29,868 nt of DNA from contig JADHYX010000222.1 in the NCBI GenBank assembly GCA_027604685.1, positions 1 to 29,868 on the forward strand, read 5' to 3'. The DNA comes from Lobulomyces angularis. Taxonomy: Eukaryota > Chytridiomycota > Chytridiomycetes > Lobulomycetales > Lobulomycetaceae. Position numbers and translations under genes: made by a program. Within the stretch, counting starts at the first letter, position 1. Every line of letters begins with the position of its first letter. Positions 8,366 through 18,654 of the stretch are shown here, piece by piece. The notes under the pieces were generated by a model. That model was not told the origin of the DNA. It saw only the letters and a list, made by a program, of their open reading frames with translations, and did no database searches.

Positions 8366-10964
8366 TTAAACCACATCTCCTTCATAGTTTTTTTTACCTT
8401 TAATAACCAAATTAACATCTTCCACACTCAGTGTTTCATACTCTACAAGAGCCGAAGCCAGTCTATCCAATTCGGTTCTCTTGGATTTTAGCAAGGCCAT
8501 TGCTCTCTGACTAGCAAGCTAATATAGAATTATTAAAATGTTTTTACTTTCAAAATTTTACATCTAGTAAACTTTTAATTTCTTCATCCAGTAAAGCCCT
8601 CTGCGGATTACTTAGGTTATCTAAGGCGTCGTCTGAATAACTAACTAAACCAGTTTTTTTTCCCATCCCATACCTACACACCATATTTTTTGCGATTGCA
8701 GATGCTTGAATCAAATCACCAGAAGCTCCCGATGTCACTGATTCCTCACCGTAAATTAATTCCTCCGCTACTCTACCACCCATGCAGACATCTTTGCTCA
8801 TTTTTTGATTTTAAAATTTGATTTTATAGATATACCTAGATCTGCCAACATTTCCTTCTTACTAATGCTGTCTACATCCATTAATGGTAAACGTATCGTC
8901 ACCCCTAAAGCCTCTCCTCGTGGCATTACTGTTACTTTATGCAAAGGCATCGACCCATTGGTAAAAAGTGCGACCAGTGCATGGCCACCTAAAAAATTAA
9001 AGCCTTCCTATAAACTAAGTAAATACCTTCATGATAGGCAGTCAGCCTTTTACACTCCTCCGTAATAACAGCAGATTTTCTTTCTGAACCCATAATGATT
9101 TTATCTTTTGCCCATTCCATATCTTTGTGTCTTACAAATTTAGACCCTTCTTTACTGGCTTTTATGGCAGCGTGGTTGATTAGATTTGCTAAATCAGCCC
9201 CACTAAATCCAGGTGTACCTCTAGCGATAGTATTCATATCAATGTCTTTTCCAATTGTAACTCCTTTACTGTGAACACCCAAAATTTTTGCCCGACCTCT
9301 AACATCAGGCAGAGGTACAGGAACACTTCTATCTAATCGACCTGGTCTAACAAGTGCTTTATCCAAAGCTTCAGCTTGATTTGTGGCTGCAATAAATACA
9401 ATGCCGTCGCTAGCTGTAAACCTAAAATACAAAAATATATTTTTTAAATTACTGGCATTTGCATGATGTAAACCCATCCAATTCAACCAACAGTTGATTC
9501 AAAGTTTGCCTCATATGACTTTGATCCTTTGCAGATCGTCGACTTCCAATTGCATCAATTTCGTCAATAAATACTTTTACGTTATAAATAATCAATTTAA
9601 ATGTTATTTTATATTTTACCAATGCAAGGCGCTCTTTTTCGAGCCTAAAAAAAAAAGTTCAAAAAAAAAATAGTGTAGATTTTACGGCAATAAAAAGTTC
9701 TCTAACTCTTCTGGCCCCTACACCAACATACATCTCATCAAATTCGGAACCAGACATTTGAAAAAATGGTACTAAATGTTTTAATAAATATAAAATAAAT
9801 TTAAGCTTTACCTCCTGCCTCCCCTGCAACCGCTCTAGCAAGATGAGTTTTACCTTTTTAAATTGTTAATAAGATTCGAAGCGAGTAAATTTACCAGTTC
9901 CAGGTGGTCCATAAAGTAGAATACCTTTGGGTAATTTTCCTCCAACCTCCATAAATTTTTTTGGCTCCTTTAAAAATTCAACTACTTCCTCTAATTCACC
10001 TTTAGCTTCATCCACCTATCAAAATATTTTTAACTGCAATTATTACTTAATAACTTACCCCTTCCACATCTTTGAATTTAATGGTATTTGGTGAATTCAG
10101 AGGTTCGATTTCGCTTCCACCCAATCCTGCCTTAATAATACCTTGTTGATCTAATAAAACACTTAACCCTGTAATCATAAGTACAGCAAAGAAGGCTTTT
10201 GAGCCAAATTTTCTTAAAAATTTACTCCAAGACCAAGTTTCCGTAATCAGTACTTGAATAGGTTCATTAAATTCTTGATTTTGTGAATTATCATTATTAA
10301 AGGATTGTTTTTTGTTTTTTTTTTGTAATGCGCTGTAAGTAAGCGGGGATTTGGTTACTTTATTTTCATCTAAAGAATTTTCAATGTTGCTGTCTTCAGA
10401 ATTATCGAAATTTTCTTTAATAATATTATTTTCCGCTAAAATTGAAGACGTCAAGGAAGTGATTCTATAAAACACATGAAGTTAAAATATCTGAAGCAGA
10501 AAAAGAACATTGAAAAAAGTACCTATCAACATCACCTTCTTTCGACAACGCCTGGATATATAATTTTAGTAAATTTTGATCACACTGTAATTTTAAAACG
10601 TCCCCTTCGTTCTTTTCTGCACCTTCACCTAGTTGTGGTTGATTCTCGTATCTGTAAATTAAATTTTGATATAATCCAGCTCGAAGAAGTTCCTGAAAAA
10701 TGATAAAAAACTTAAATCATTTTTCAATAATTATACATACGTTATAAAATTCTGCTTGCTTTTTTGGGTTTTTTTTATTTATATCAGCTATTTGAAACAG
10801 TAAGTAAATAACAATTTAAGAAAAAATTTACCTTCTTGTTCCAATTTCTGTAATTTTCGTTGAGAAAAATAAAAATTCCTCTGGTTTATTAGTGTTAAGT
10901 TCAATTTGAAGAAATTATTTGGTTTATAACGAAATGAATATGAAAATTGCATTAAATTATTCAT
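8366..10964 (-). CDS. YME1: mitochondrial i-AAA protease Yme1
   Basis: ATP-dependent zinc metalloprotease of the mitochondrial inner membrane that degrades misfolded or short-lived proteins on the intermembrane-space side. There are 13 exons: 10964-10832, 10787-10741, 10692-10523, 10464-10059, 10015-9895, 9853-9812, 9771-9686, 9644-9620, 9573-9474, 9421-9027, 8988-8836, 8791-8562, 8518-8366. Phases sum to 686 aa. A basic, aromatic N-terminus suits mitochondrial import, followed by the Yme1-type N-domain (about 47-80, [20 protein letters not shown]). One membrane segment lies at about 206-223, Walker A GPPGTGKT at 288-295, then the pore motif MYVGVG and Walker B FIDEID. The second region of homology ends RPGRLDR, and the metal site HEGGH sits at 507-511. 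The tail [12 protein letters not shown] and [10 protein letters not shown] is typical of YME1. Exon 8 is only 25 nt. The third residue of HExxH is Gly where yeast Yme1 has Ala. Confidence 0.95.
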
Positions 10965-11151
10965 ACTTCCCAATATTGAAAAATATTTTTAAATTCAAAT
11001 ACTTTAAGCTATAAGGGTAACGTAATATGATCTAAAAGTAAGTCTATATCGACAAGAAGAGCAGAAATTTTTTTTTTTTATTTTCTAAATGCAAAATTTA
11101 CTTTTAGCATAGTGAAATAAATATTTTATAGTCAGTAACTTTATTATATTT

Positions 11152-12737
11152 TTATATAAATCCACCGGCAGACATTGAGAGTTTTATCACAATGTGAACT
11201 AATTTTTTTGTCAATTTTAAAAAAAAAAAAAAAGCTTAAACGTAACTTACAAACAGATTTGATTATTTTTTTTATTAATTTCATATCGGTACTAGTTGTG
11301 TAATGTACATATTTTAAAGTTGCCTTTGCTCTTTGTTGAAATGAATTCCTAAAAAAAGCTGTCGCTTCTATATAAAGAAGTACATGAAGGAAGTTTTTTT
11401 CAAAATTATATTTTGATAATACCTTTAAGATTTGACTGATTTCCAGTAAACTCTGGAAAATATTCTTTAATTTTAACTTTTTTTAACTTTTCCAAAAACA
11501 AATCCATTTTGTTAAAAAACAAAATGCAGGGGACATCTATAAACACCGGATTATTTACAATTTTTTCAAACAATTGTAAAGAATCAACCATTCTATTAGT
11601 TTCGATGTCTTCTTCCATTGTCTGGTCATATCCAGAAATAGCAATAACAAAAAACAGACCTTTGCAGTCATCTGAATATAAATTGGCAATGAATTGACAT
11701 TTAAAAAAAAAAACCAGTTTTTTTTTAAGTCAGTATTCAGATTTCAATAATGAAATTTTTTACCAAAAAATGGCAACCAATGGCTTCGTAAACTCTTTTG
11801 GCCACCAACATCAATGATCCGCATTTTTATTTTATTGACGGTTAAATTGCATTCATAAACTTGAGTTGTTGGTTTCCTTAGACAAACAATATCTTGTTTT
11901 AATGGGTTGTAGTTTATGTCAAGTATCCTCTGTGCATCATCCAGATAGCTATTTTTGTTATTCTGTGATAAAAAAACAAGTTTTGAAATTGCTTACTATG
12001 CTGCAGTATCTACGAGTTATTTTCAAGTATTAAATTCTATCATTTTAATTGTTAAAATTGTTACCCTGAATCGCGATATGCGTCAACTCATGTCTGCGAG
12101 AAAAACATTCCTTCAAACAAAGATCTCCCCATAATTTCATAAATATGGGTAATATTAATTGGTTATCTATCTGCTTTCCACTAGAGTAATTATACTCCAG
12201 CATGAATTTGGCAGCCTCCTTCAATTGATAATTGGATTAATTTTAATAGCTTAAAAAAGATATTTAAACTCACTCCGTATTCTGACGAATCTGATTCAAT
12301 ATTTAATTCCTTTGCAGCTAATATTAATTTTTTTATTGATTCAAAGATGTTTTGTAACATTGTATTTTTGAATCGTTGCACTTCTTTTTTACTAAAGCCC
12401 TCTGAGTGTAGCATTCTTATTTGCTTTATTAAAGTAGACTTTCCACTGTCTCCTGAACCCAGAACTAACAACTTTAGTACTCCCATATTGTTTATCTTTT
12501 CTTTGCTCAGTTGTTCGTCGATTGATAAACTATGAATTTTAGCTTTCCTTTAAAAACCGATCCATTTAATTTTTATACAAGAAGAAATTGCAAATAGAAT
12601 GCTCACCTTTTTTTGTTACAAAGATAAGTTGCCAAGTTGATTGAATTTTCTTCTGTTAAAGGGACAGTGTTATCGACTGATGCTAAGTTCAAGTCAGCAG
12701 CATTGCATACTTCATCACTCTCTTCTTTTATTTTCAT
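11152..12737 (-). CDS. divergent heterotrimeric G-protein alpha subunit
   Basis: GTPase subunit that couples receptors to effectors. Exons: 12737-12607, 12547-12274, 12218-12066 (or -12065), 11962-11764, 11671-11423, 11367-11251, 11198-11152; about 389 aa. Motifs: P-loop GSGDSGKST (74-82; usually GAGESGKST); helical domain with LWGDLCLKECFSRR; switch I LRKPTTQ, keeping the catalytic Arg with Gln replacing the usual Gly; switch II DVGGQKS with the catalytic Gln; NKMD; and HYTTSTD in place of TCATD. The C-terminus SAGGFI matches the receptor-contact tail. The N-terminus begins MKIKEESDEV with no Gly2 and no MGCxxS, so it cannot be N-myristoylated in this model, and there is an extension of about 30 residues before the alpha-N helix (SLSIDEQLSKEK). 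The junction of exons 3 and 4 has a phase conflict of one G (12064-12066). Probably a diverged paralogue; function unknown. Confidence 0.85.
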
Positions 12738-12869
12738 ATATAATAAAATTTTATATTTTATTTTTTTTGTGTTATTTTGTTTTCTTCAAATGGATTGATT
12801 TTTAACGGATCATGACGTCACTGTTATTTTGATTGGTTTTGATTGGTTCAATTTCATTGTTTCAGCAGT
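12738..12869. other. short intergenic between G-alpha start and nuclease copy 2
   Basis: Serves as the upstream region of the minus-strand G-alpha gene. It contains TGACGTCA (12813-12820), a perfect CRE/ATF-type palindrome about 80 bases upstream of the G-alpha ATG; this could be a bZIP site or chance. Confidence 0.45.
12813..12820. promoter_or_regulatory. candidate CRE/ATF site TGACGTCA
   Basis: Exact 8-bp palindrome TGACGTCA within CATGACGTCACTG, located 76 bases upstream of the G-alpha start codon (minus strand). CREB/ATF bZIP factors, including fungal ones, bind this sequence. In a very AT-rich genome an exact match is less likely by chance, but there is no direct evidence of use. Confidence 0.4.
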
Positions 12870-13454
12870 CATGGAAAAGAACCCGATTAAAAAAAAAAAT
12901 TACAAAACTTCAATCAAATAAAGACAAACCACAGCAATCACATTACAACAGGAGAAGAAATCCTTTGATCAATAAACTAGAAAAGCAATTGTTGACAAAA
13001 ATATAAACATGTCAACAAACGCCGTATCAAAGAAACTTTTCCTTCACTTGCTCAAGGAAAACTGCTCAGTTGTCGTTGCTCAATTGGAAGCAGATGTTTT
13101 TATTGGACAAAATGGCGATGGGATTGTTATTAGCAACGACTCAGACTTACTGGTTTATGAAAAAACCACTCATTTGATTCGTCCCATGCAGGGACAGCTT
13201 TTTCTAACTAATAAACAAAATTTATAGGTACACAATCAAATTATTAAATATAATTTAATTTTTTAGAAACGCTGGAGGTGGATTTAGAAAGGTTCATTTG
13301 GTTGTGCAGTTTATGTGGAAAACGATTACGCCAAGAATGTTCCAAAGAAGGGATTTGGGAGTGTTTTGAAGACTGTGAAGCAGAGCGAATGGTATGAATT
13401 AAAAAAAAAAAAAAAATGTTTTAAGTTCTTTGAATTCTAGTTTTGTGGATGCAG
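12870..13454 (+). repeat. dispersed direct repeat, copy 2 of 2
   Basis: Same-orientation counterpart of 2831-3412. Similarity starts at CATGGAAAAGAA and stops just after TTTTGTGGATG, with no inverted termini and no obvious target duplication around it. Confidence 0.88.
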
Positions 13455-13492
13455 TGCGCCAATTAACCAACGGCATTGAAAAGAACCTATAG
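12870..13492 (+). pseudogene. XPG/FEN1-type nuclease fragment, copy 2
   Basis: Second copy of the nuclease block. It begins at the same ATG (13009) and carries the same EADVFIG and SNDSDLLVY motifs. It is broken by a single-base deletion that makes a premature TAG just before the first intron (NKQNL then stop, about 13225). An extra A in the GNDY motif (about 13319-13323) shifts the second exon. Unlike copy 1, its third exon continues beyond the shared block: 13441-13492 reads FVDAVRQLTNGIEKNL then TAG, joining in frame with the second exon's final bases. This copy therefore keeps more 3' coding sequence and may be nearer the ancestral locus. The fragment lies between the divergent ends of G-alpha and SYO1. 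Confidence 0.75.
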
Positions 13493-13785
13493 TTTAGAAA
13501 AAGGAATTTACTTTCATATTTCTGCATCACTTGTGTATATAATACCTTAGAGTAGGCAACTTGCAGTATTACTTGGAAACCAAACTTGGATCAAATATAT
13601 AGAAGTTCTGAGAAATTGTCTATTACCTGAAACTGTAGCTGTCAAAAAGGAATTTGGGATAGATATAATGTTTATACAGTTTCATTATTTAAGAAAATTA
13701 GTAGTATAATTAAAAAATTAATTTATAAAAATGAATATTTGAAAAAGATTACAATAAATAAATAAAAAAAACAAGGTGTATAGTA
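13493..13785. other. intergenic, possible nuclease 3' remnant
   Basis: The first 60 bases may be further decayed 3' coding sequence of the nuclease fragment. The rest is AT-rich and runs to the SYO1 stop codon. No other feature was seen. Confidence 0.35.
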
Positions 13786-16140
13786 TTACAATTCTTTTTC
13801 TTTATATAATATAAAATGCTTTAAATTTAACAAAGCCTCCTCACATCTTTCTCTAGTATCTCTAAATTTTCTCTTGTCCAGCTTTTTAACTAAACCTCTA
13901 AAATTTGGAAAGAATAACTTTAATTTTGCCAAAAAACCTGATTTGACGAAATTGGGTTCATCATAATCAAAGTTTTTATCAGCATAAATATCGTAAATTG
14001 AATTTAAAATTTCACTTTTCAAAATCAAAGGGGTTTCTTCCTTAATAAGTAATTCCATTAACGATTCCCCTATAATCTAAAGAGTAAGAGTTACAAATCG
14101 ATAAGTAAATAACTGCAATAAAAAACCTTATTTCGTTCAACATAGCCTTGCTGCTTACCAAAGTAACCCATCATAGAAATGCATTTTATCCGTACAGCTT
14201 CAGGCGCTTCAGTCATAAGACAACCTTTCAATAATAACTCCAACTGCGCATCACTTGGTACCTATGAGCATTTATACTAAATTTACGAAGTATTAAATAA
14301 AATTTCATACCACGATAAAATTGAGTTTTTCCACCTTTTTAACTAAACCCCAAATGGCACCAATAATATTATAGTTCAATTCGTAGTCATTTTCCAATAC
14401 ATTATTATTACCATCTGATGAAATTTGGTCAAAAATTTGTAAATTTTCAAAGAAAAAATTAAAGACGTCTAATTCATCTCCAAATAGTGGTGTATTTTGA
14501 AAATTTTCAAATAAATTTTGAAGTAGACCAAAGCATTTTAAATAAACACTTTTTAAATTAGATTTTAAATTATTATTCTGAATTGAATTTATGTTTGGTA
14601 ACTGTAACTTTATCCTATTTATCAGGTTCAAAACTTTATGATATATGTTTTTTAAAACGGAAAAAGAATCAGCTGTATTTACTTCCTCTTCTTCTTTATC
14701 CATGTTCTCACTAAAGTCCTCCATTTGATCAATAATATCAACATTCGATTCTTCACCTTCCATAAAATCTTCATACATTTCATCATCGTCACCTTCTACT
14801 TGACTTTCACCTATTAGAATTTTATTAAAATTATAAACAATATAATAAAAATACCTCCATTTACAAATTCTTCATCACTAGTTAGTGCATTAGCAGTTAA
14901 TTCTATAGCTAAGTTCAAAGTATTCAAAGTTTCATTAAATTTTTGTAGGCTCTTTTCACTTTTGTTGGTTGACTGGATCCCATCTTTTCCATCTTCTATT
15001 TCTGAAAAATTAGGAACTTTTGATGAAGTAATAGCCAGTTCAAAAATCTTTGTTAATTCAGTATCAATGCAGTGGCTTATTATTTCGTTACATAAATTAA
15101 AGAGTAGCCTAAAAATTAACTTCCTTGCTTCCTTGTTGGACTCGTCCAAATCAAAAACAATTTTTGATCTACCATTATACAAAATCGACATTGCCAGCAC
15201 CTTCAAAATCACCTTATTTCCTTCAAAGGAATTGTAGGATTCTATTTCTCCAGAAGCAAGAAGCAACAGATTTTTATTACACTGTAATTCAGTTTTAAAG
15301 TGCCGTTGAGTTATTGGGTTATCCTCAGTAAGAGTATTCAAAAACTGACCTTATAAAAAAAAAAAAAAAAAAAATTATTAACAGTCCTAAATTTAGACAC
15401 TTTTGTACCTGCTACTTCAATTAAAGAATAAGGAAGTCGTTCGTGGTGAGCTGGGTTCATCAAATCCAGCAAAAACGGCAAAAGTAATTGATTATTGGAG
15501 ATTTTTTGAAGAGCTGATTCACTAGATTCACTAAAAAAATAATAAAATATTCTTAAAGCGAGTAACGTTAATACCATAAGTTCCAAAGTATATGTAGAAT
15601 CTGTTCAGTAAAAGAAAGTTTCGATACTTTTTCTTCAAGTTCTTCAGCAGGTTTAGCCCCTTCACCCAATAATGGCTTCTGCTGGACAACTTTTAAAATA
15701 AATGATACTACCTAAAGAATTTTTTAGTTTCATTGTTAAAGCCATCTATTTCTTACTTCCGGCAAAATATCTTTAAATATTATTTGTAAAATATTTTTTT
15801 TTTCCAAATCCAAAGTGCATACTAATCCTCCAAAAACCATTAAATTTCTTATTGCTCCAGAAACTTCCAATTGCGTATTAACTGGTGGACAATTCAGAGC
15901 ATTAACTAGACATCCGGCAACATTTTGTTGCAAGAGTTCGGTTAAACTTTCTTTATCCTGTACTAGATTTGAAATAGCAGCGCTGGCCCATGCTCTATCT
16001 TCACTATCGGTTGAAGTTAATTTAGATAACTGAGGTAAAGTAGTTTGCTGAATTGGTGAATTAGTGGTTGTCAATGACTCAGAGATACCTAATTTTTGCT
16101 TTTTTTTTTGTTTTTTTTTTGAATGCTGAATTTTTGTCAT
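13786..16140 (-). CDS. SYO1: symportin Syo1 / HEATR3-type ARM-HEAT protein
   Basis: Transport adaptor and chaperone that, in known fungi, carries ribosomal proteins Rpl5 and Rpl11 together into the nucleus for 5S RNP assembly. Seven exons: 16140-15757, 15711-15575, 15530-15409, 15349-14855, 14810-14311, 14261-14127, 14076-13786, giving about 687 aa; phases agree throughout. A basic N-terminus (HSKKKQKKKQK) suits a nuclear localisation signal. It is followed by ARM/HEAT repeats starting with DRAWASAAISNLVQD and continuing with the WNLCESSESAL repeat. An acidic loop in the middle (VEGDDDEMYEDFMEGEE, Asp/Glu-rich) is typical of Syo1. The C-terminal block YDIYADKNFDYDEPNF...GFL, then KKLDKRKF and EEALLNLKHFI, is diagnostic for the Syo1/HEATR3 family. 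The last intron uses a GTTTTT donor. Confidence 0.9.
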
Positions 16141-16539
16141 TAAACTAAATATTTTTATTAAAAAAAAAAAAAAAAAATTTAAGTTGTAATATGCAAGTAA
16201 TTTAATTATAAATAAATCAAGTCAAACTAAAATATTAAAAATATTTCCAGAAATAATTTTGTCCATTACATTTATCAAAGGAAAATTTGTTATAATACTC
16301 CACACTTTTTAAATTATCAATAAAAGTGAAATAAAAATAATTTTAAAGAACTATGATCAATTTTGCTAAAATAATAAGAAAGTAACTTACATACAAACCA
16401 AATTATTAGGTAATACAATTTAGATGATACTTTAAATAATTATTAAAATAATAATATAACTTAAAAACATTAAAGAAACTAAATTTTCAACAAGTTTTAA
16501 ACATACCTCCAGTTACTTATATTTCCAACAAAAGCATCT
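16141..16539. other. intergenic upstream of SYO1 and tRNA-Met
   Basis: AT-rich region with a long A run directly upstream of the SYO1 ATG. No exon or repeat was recognised. Confidence 0.4.
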
Positions 16540-16612
16540 GCTTCTTTGGCTCAGTTGGTAGAGCGTCAGTCTCATAATCTGAAGGTCCCGAGTTCGAACC
16601 TCGGAAGAAGCA
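16540..16612 (+). tRNA. elongator tRNA-Met (CAU)
   Basis: A 73-nt cloverleaf without intron. The acceptor stem GCTTCTT pairs with AAGAAGC followed by discriminator A. The D-arm is GCTC-AGTTGGTA-GAGC. The anticodon loop CTCATAA carries CAT, flanked by TCAGT/TCTGA as in yeast elongator tRNA-Met. The T-arm is CCGAG-TTCGAAC-CTCGG. Internal A box (TGGCTCAGTTGG) and B box (GAGTTCGAACC) are present. Lack of A1:U72 and of the GGG/CCC anticodon-stem pairs argues against the initiator. Confidence 0.97.
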
Positions 16613-16620
16613 CAGAAAAC

Positions 16621-16625
16621 TTTTT
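16621..16625 (+). terminator. RNA polymerase III terminator
   Basis: TTTTT run 9 bases after the tRNA-Met end, the expected Pol III stop. The phrase CTTTTTCTCCG recurs at 16649-16659. Confidence 0.75.
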
Positions 16626-17160
16626 CTCCGTACTGATTAGTTGGAAACACTTTTTCTCCGCTATCCTCTGACATTTTTTTTTTAGGTTTTGTACTAGACC
16701 TTAAGTCATTTTCCTTATGCTTGATTTTTGGTATTAAATTACTAAAAATTCAATATTAAAATCATAGATTTAAATAATTTTAATTTATTTTTTTTTTTAT
16801 TATTTTATTTCAAAATTGAAAAGGAAAAATTTAGAAATATTATTATTGTTGGTTAGAGATTTTGAAATGATGATTGTACTAGGAAAAATTAAAAGGACTT
16901 TAACTTTATTATCTCAATAACATAAATGGCTAGGTTAAACTAACTAAACACTTACTAACAATACAATGGAAGTAAACTTTAAACCTGTGATGGGGATAAA
17001 CTTTAACTTTTGAAGGTGATAAATTGTTATCTCCACCATATCAGTTTCTTCACAATGAAATTGAGGCAGCTACCTCAATTAACTCATTTTTTATTCAAAA
17101 CTCCTTAACTCATGCCTCTATTTTTAGTTTTTTTGTATTTTTTGCAACAATAATATTTTA
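16626..17160. other. intergenic, nothing secure
   Basis: AT-rich sequence in which a 5' exon for the 17161 frame would be expected. Short ATG starts at 16966 and 17054 are possible, but neither gives a clear join, so none is annotated. Confidence 0.35.
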
Positions 17161-17636
17161 GCATACTTTCTCCCAAGCAGAAACCACGAATTATCAATTT
17201 TACGACAACAGCAAATAATAGAAGAATAGTGGGGTTTTTTAATGTTACATTTTTTAACCAGTTGGAAGCTGCAATGAAAGCCATTAATGGTGAAAACACT
17301 GGTGTTAATTATATGATCTTCACGGGGACGAAATTAAAAAGAACTGAGACCGCGGTAGCTAATACTGAAATGATAATAGTATGGAAAAAAGGATTTAAAG
17401 ATGAATTGCCTCCAAATAATATACATCACGAAAGAGATACCACAATGTATGATTTGACAGTTTCATCACATTCACTAGAAAAAAATTCACAAAAGCATTC
17501 AGCAACGGAACAAGAATATTATGAAGATCTTGATTTTCTTGATTATCGAAATTTAAAAAGGAATTACATACAAAAATTACTTCCTGCAAAAAGAAGCTAC
17601 AAATGGAAATTAACCTCTATTCAAAATGAAAAATAA
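17161..17636 (+). pseudogene. orphan exon, possibly RRM-derived
   Basis: A frame preceded by TATTTTAG (acceptor at 17158-17160) stays open to TAA at 17636 and reads more like coding sequence than its surroundings. Residues RRIVGFFNVTFFNQLEAAMK then AING resemble the second half of an RNA-recognition motif: a degenerate RNP1 strand, helix 2 and the loop. Then follow MIFTGTKLKRTETAV and a polar, acidic-then-basic tail (EYYEDLDFLDYRN, KLLPAKRSYKWK). The RNP2 half and a credible ATG-bearing exon were not found upstream. Reading from an internal GTG at 17229 is possible in principle but unlikely for a eukaryote. It could be the last exon of a gene whose 5' exons I cannot see, or a decayed copy. 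Confidence 0.35.
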
Positions 17637-18654
17637 AATATTAGCCATGATATATAGATAGGTGGAAATTGCTACGTTTTTCATTTATTTTTTAACGTTA
17701 CTTTTCTTTGGTAGGAAAAAAATTAAATAGATAGATGGTAGTTAAAGAAAAAATAAAACTAGAAAACCTAAAAAATTTTATTCAAGTTTTTTAAGAAGAA
17801 AAATTTTCACTCATATTAAAAAGTTTTTCCAACTAATACAACTCAAATATTAGAAGTTTGCGGAGGGAAATGAGTGAAGACCATAGCATTAATTTTCACT
17901 CAAATAACAGCGTTTGGGAGAAAATTAGGAATCCAAATTAATCCAAAAAACTGATTTTTATATTGTGGTTGTTAATTTTTTTAGATATTTGTCTAGTAAA
18001 ACATGTTTTTCAATAAATTTTTTAAAAAAAACCTTACTAAAAAAGATTAGGTTTATTAACCACTTTTTTTAGTTTTTCTTTTTTTTTTTTTATTATTTAT
18101 TCTTTTTTTTTATTACTTAATTGTTATGAAATTAATTGCAGTTTTTTAAACTAGCATTGTTTATGGAAAATAGATTGAAAACTAAATAATTAAATTAAAG
18201 GATATCAAGAAAAAAAAGTAAGAATTTTGAAAAAGTACTAAAGTAAATTTACGAAATTTGGATCTTTAAATATTTAGTTTTTGAATTTTTGAAATAATTT
18301 GAATAAGTTTAAGTTTTCTAAATGTTGTAACCTTAATTTTTTTATGCTACAAACGTTTGGTTTTACCAAATTAATCCTATTATTTTCAATTTTCGTAATA
18401 TTCGATATTTTTTAATAAATGTCGGGCATAAAAGTCCTTTTTTTTCTGATTAAGATCTCAACAAGTTTGTTCTTTCGATTCCAAGTGTGAACATGTCAAA
18501 TGAATGGCTTACATAAAAAACAATGAATATTTTAGGGTTTTTGATTTTTAAACTTCATATGGTTTTTCAAAAAAATTTTTTTTTCCAAATTAAACTAAAT
18601 CAATTTATAAAAAGAAGTTTAAATAACAATTCATTAAAGTTTCAAATTTTACGT
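17637..18654. other. 1 kb intergenic, AT-rich
   Basis: Long A- and T-runs; no exon, RNA gene or element recognised. The final part is presumably the MMAB promoter and leader. Confidence 0.45.

Noticed and set aside
12061..12218. Calling the G-alpha gene a plain pseudogene
   Set aside because: All other exons keep phase and every key motif is present; one extra G could be a sequence error or be bypassed by another acceptor, so it is kept as a CDS with a warning.
17105..17299. Minus-strand frame opposite the orphan exon
   Set aside because: Shadow of the plus-strand exon; no splice context or motif.
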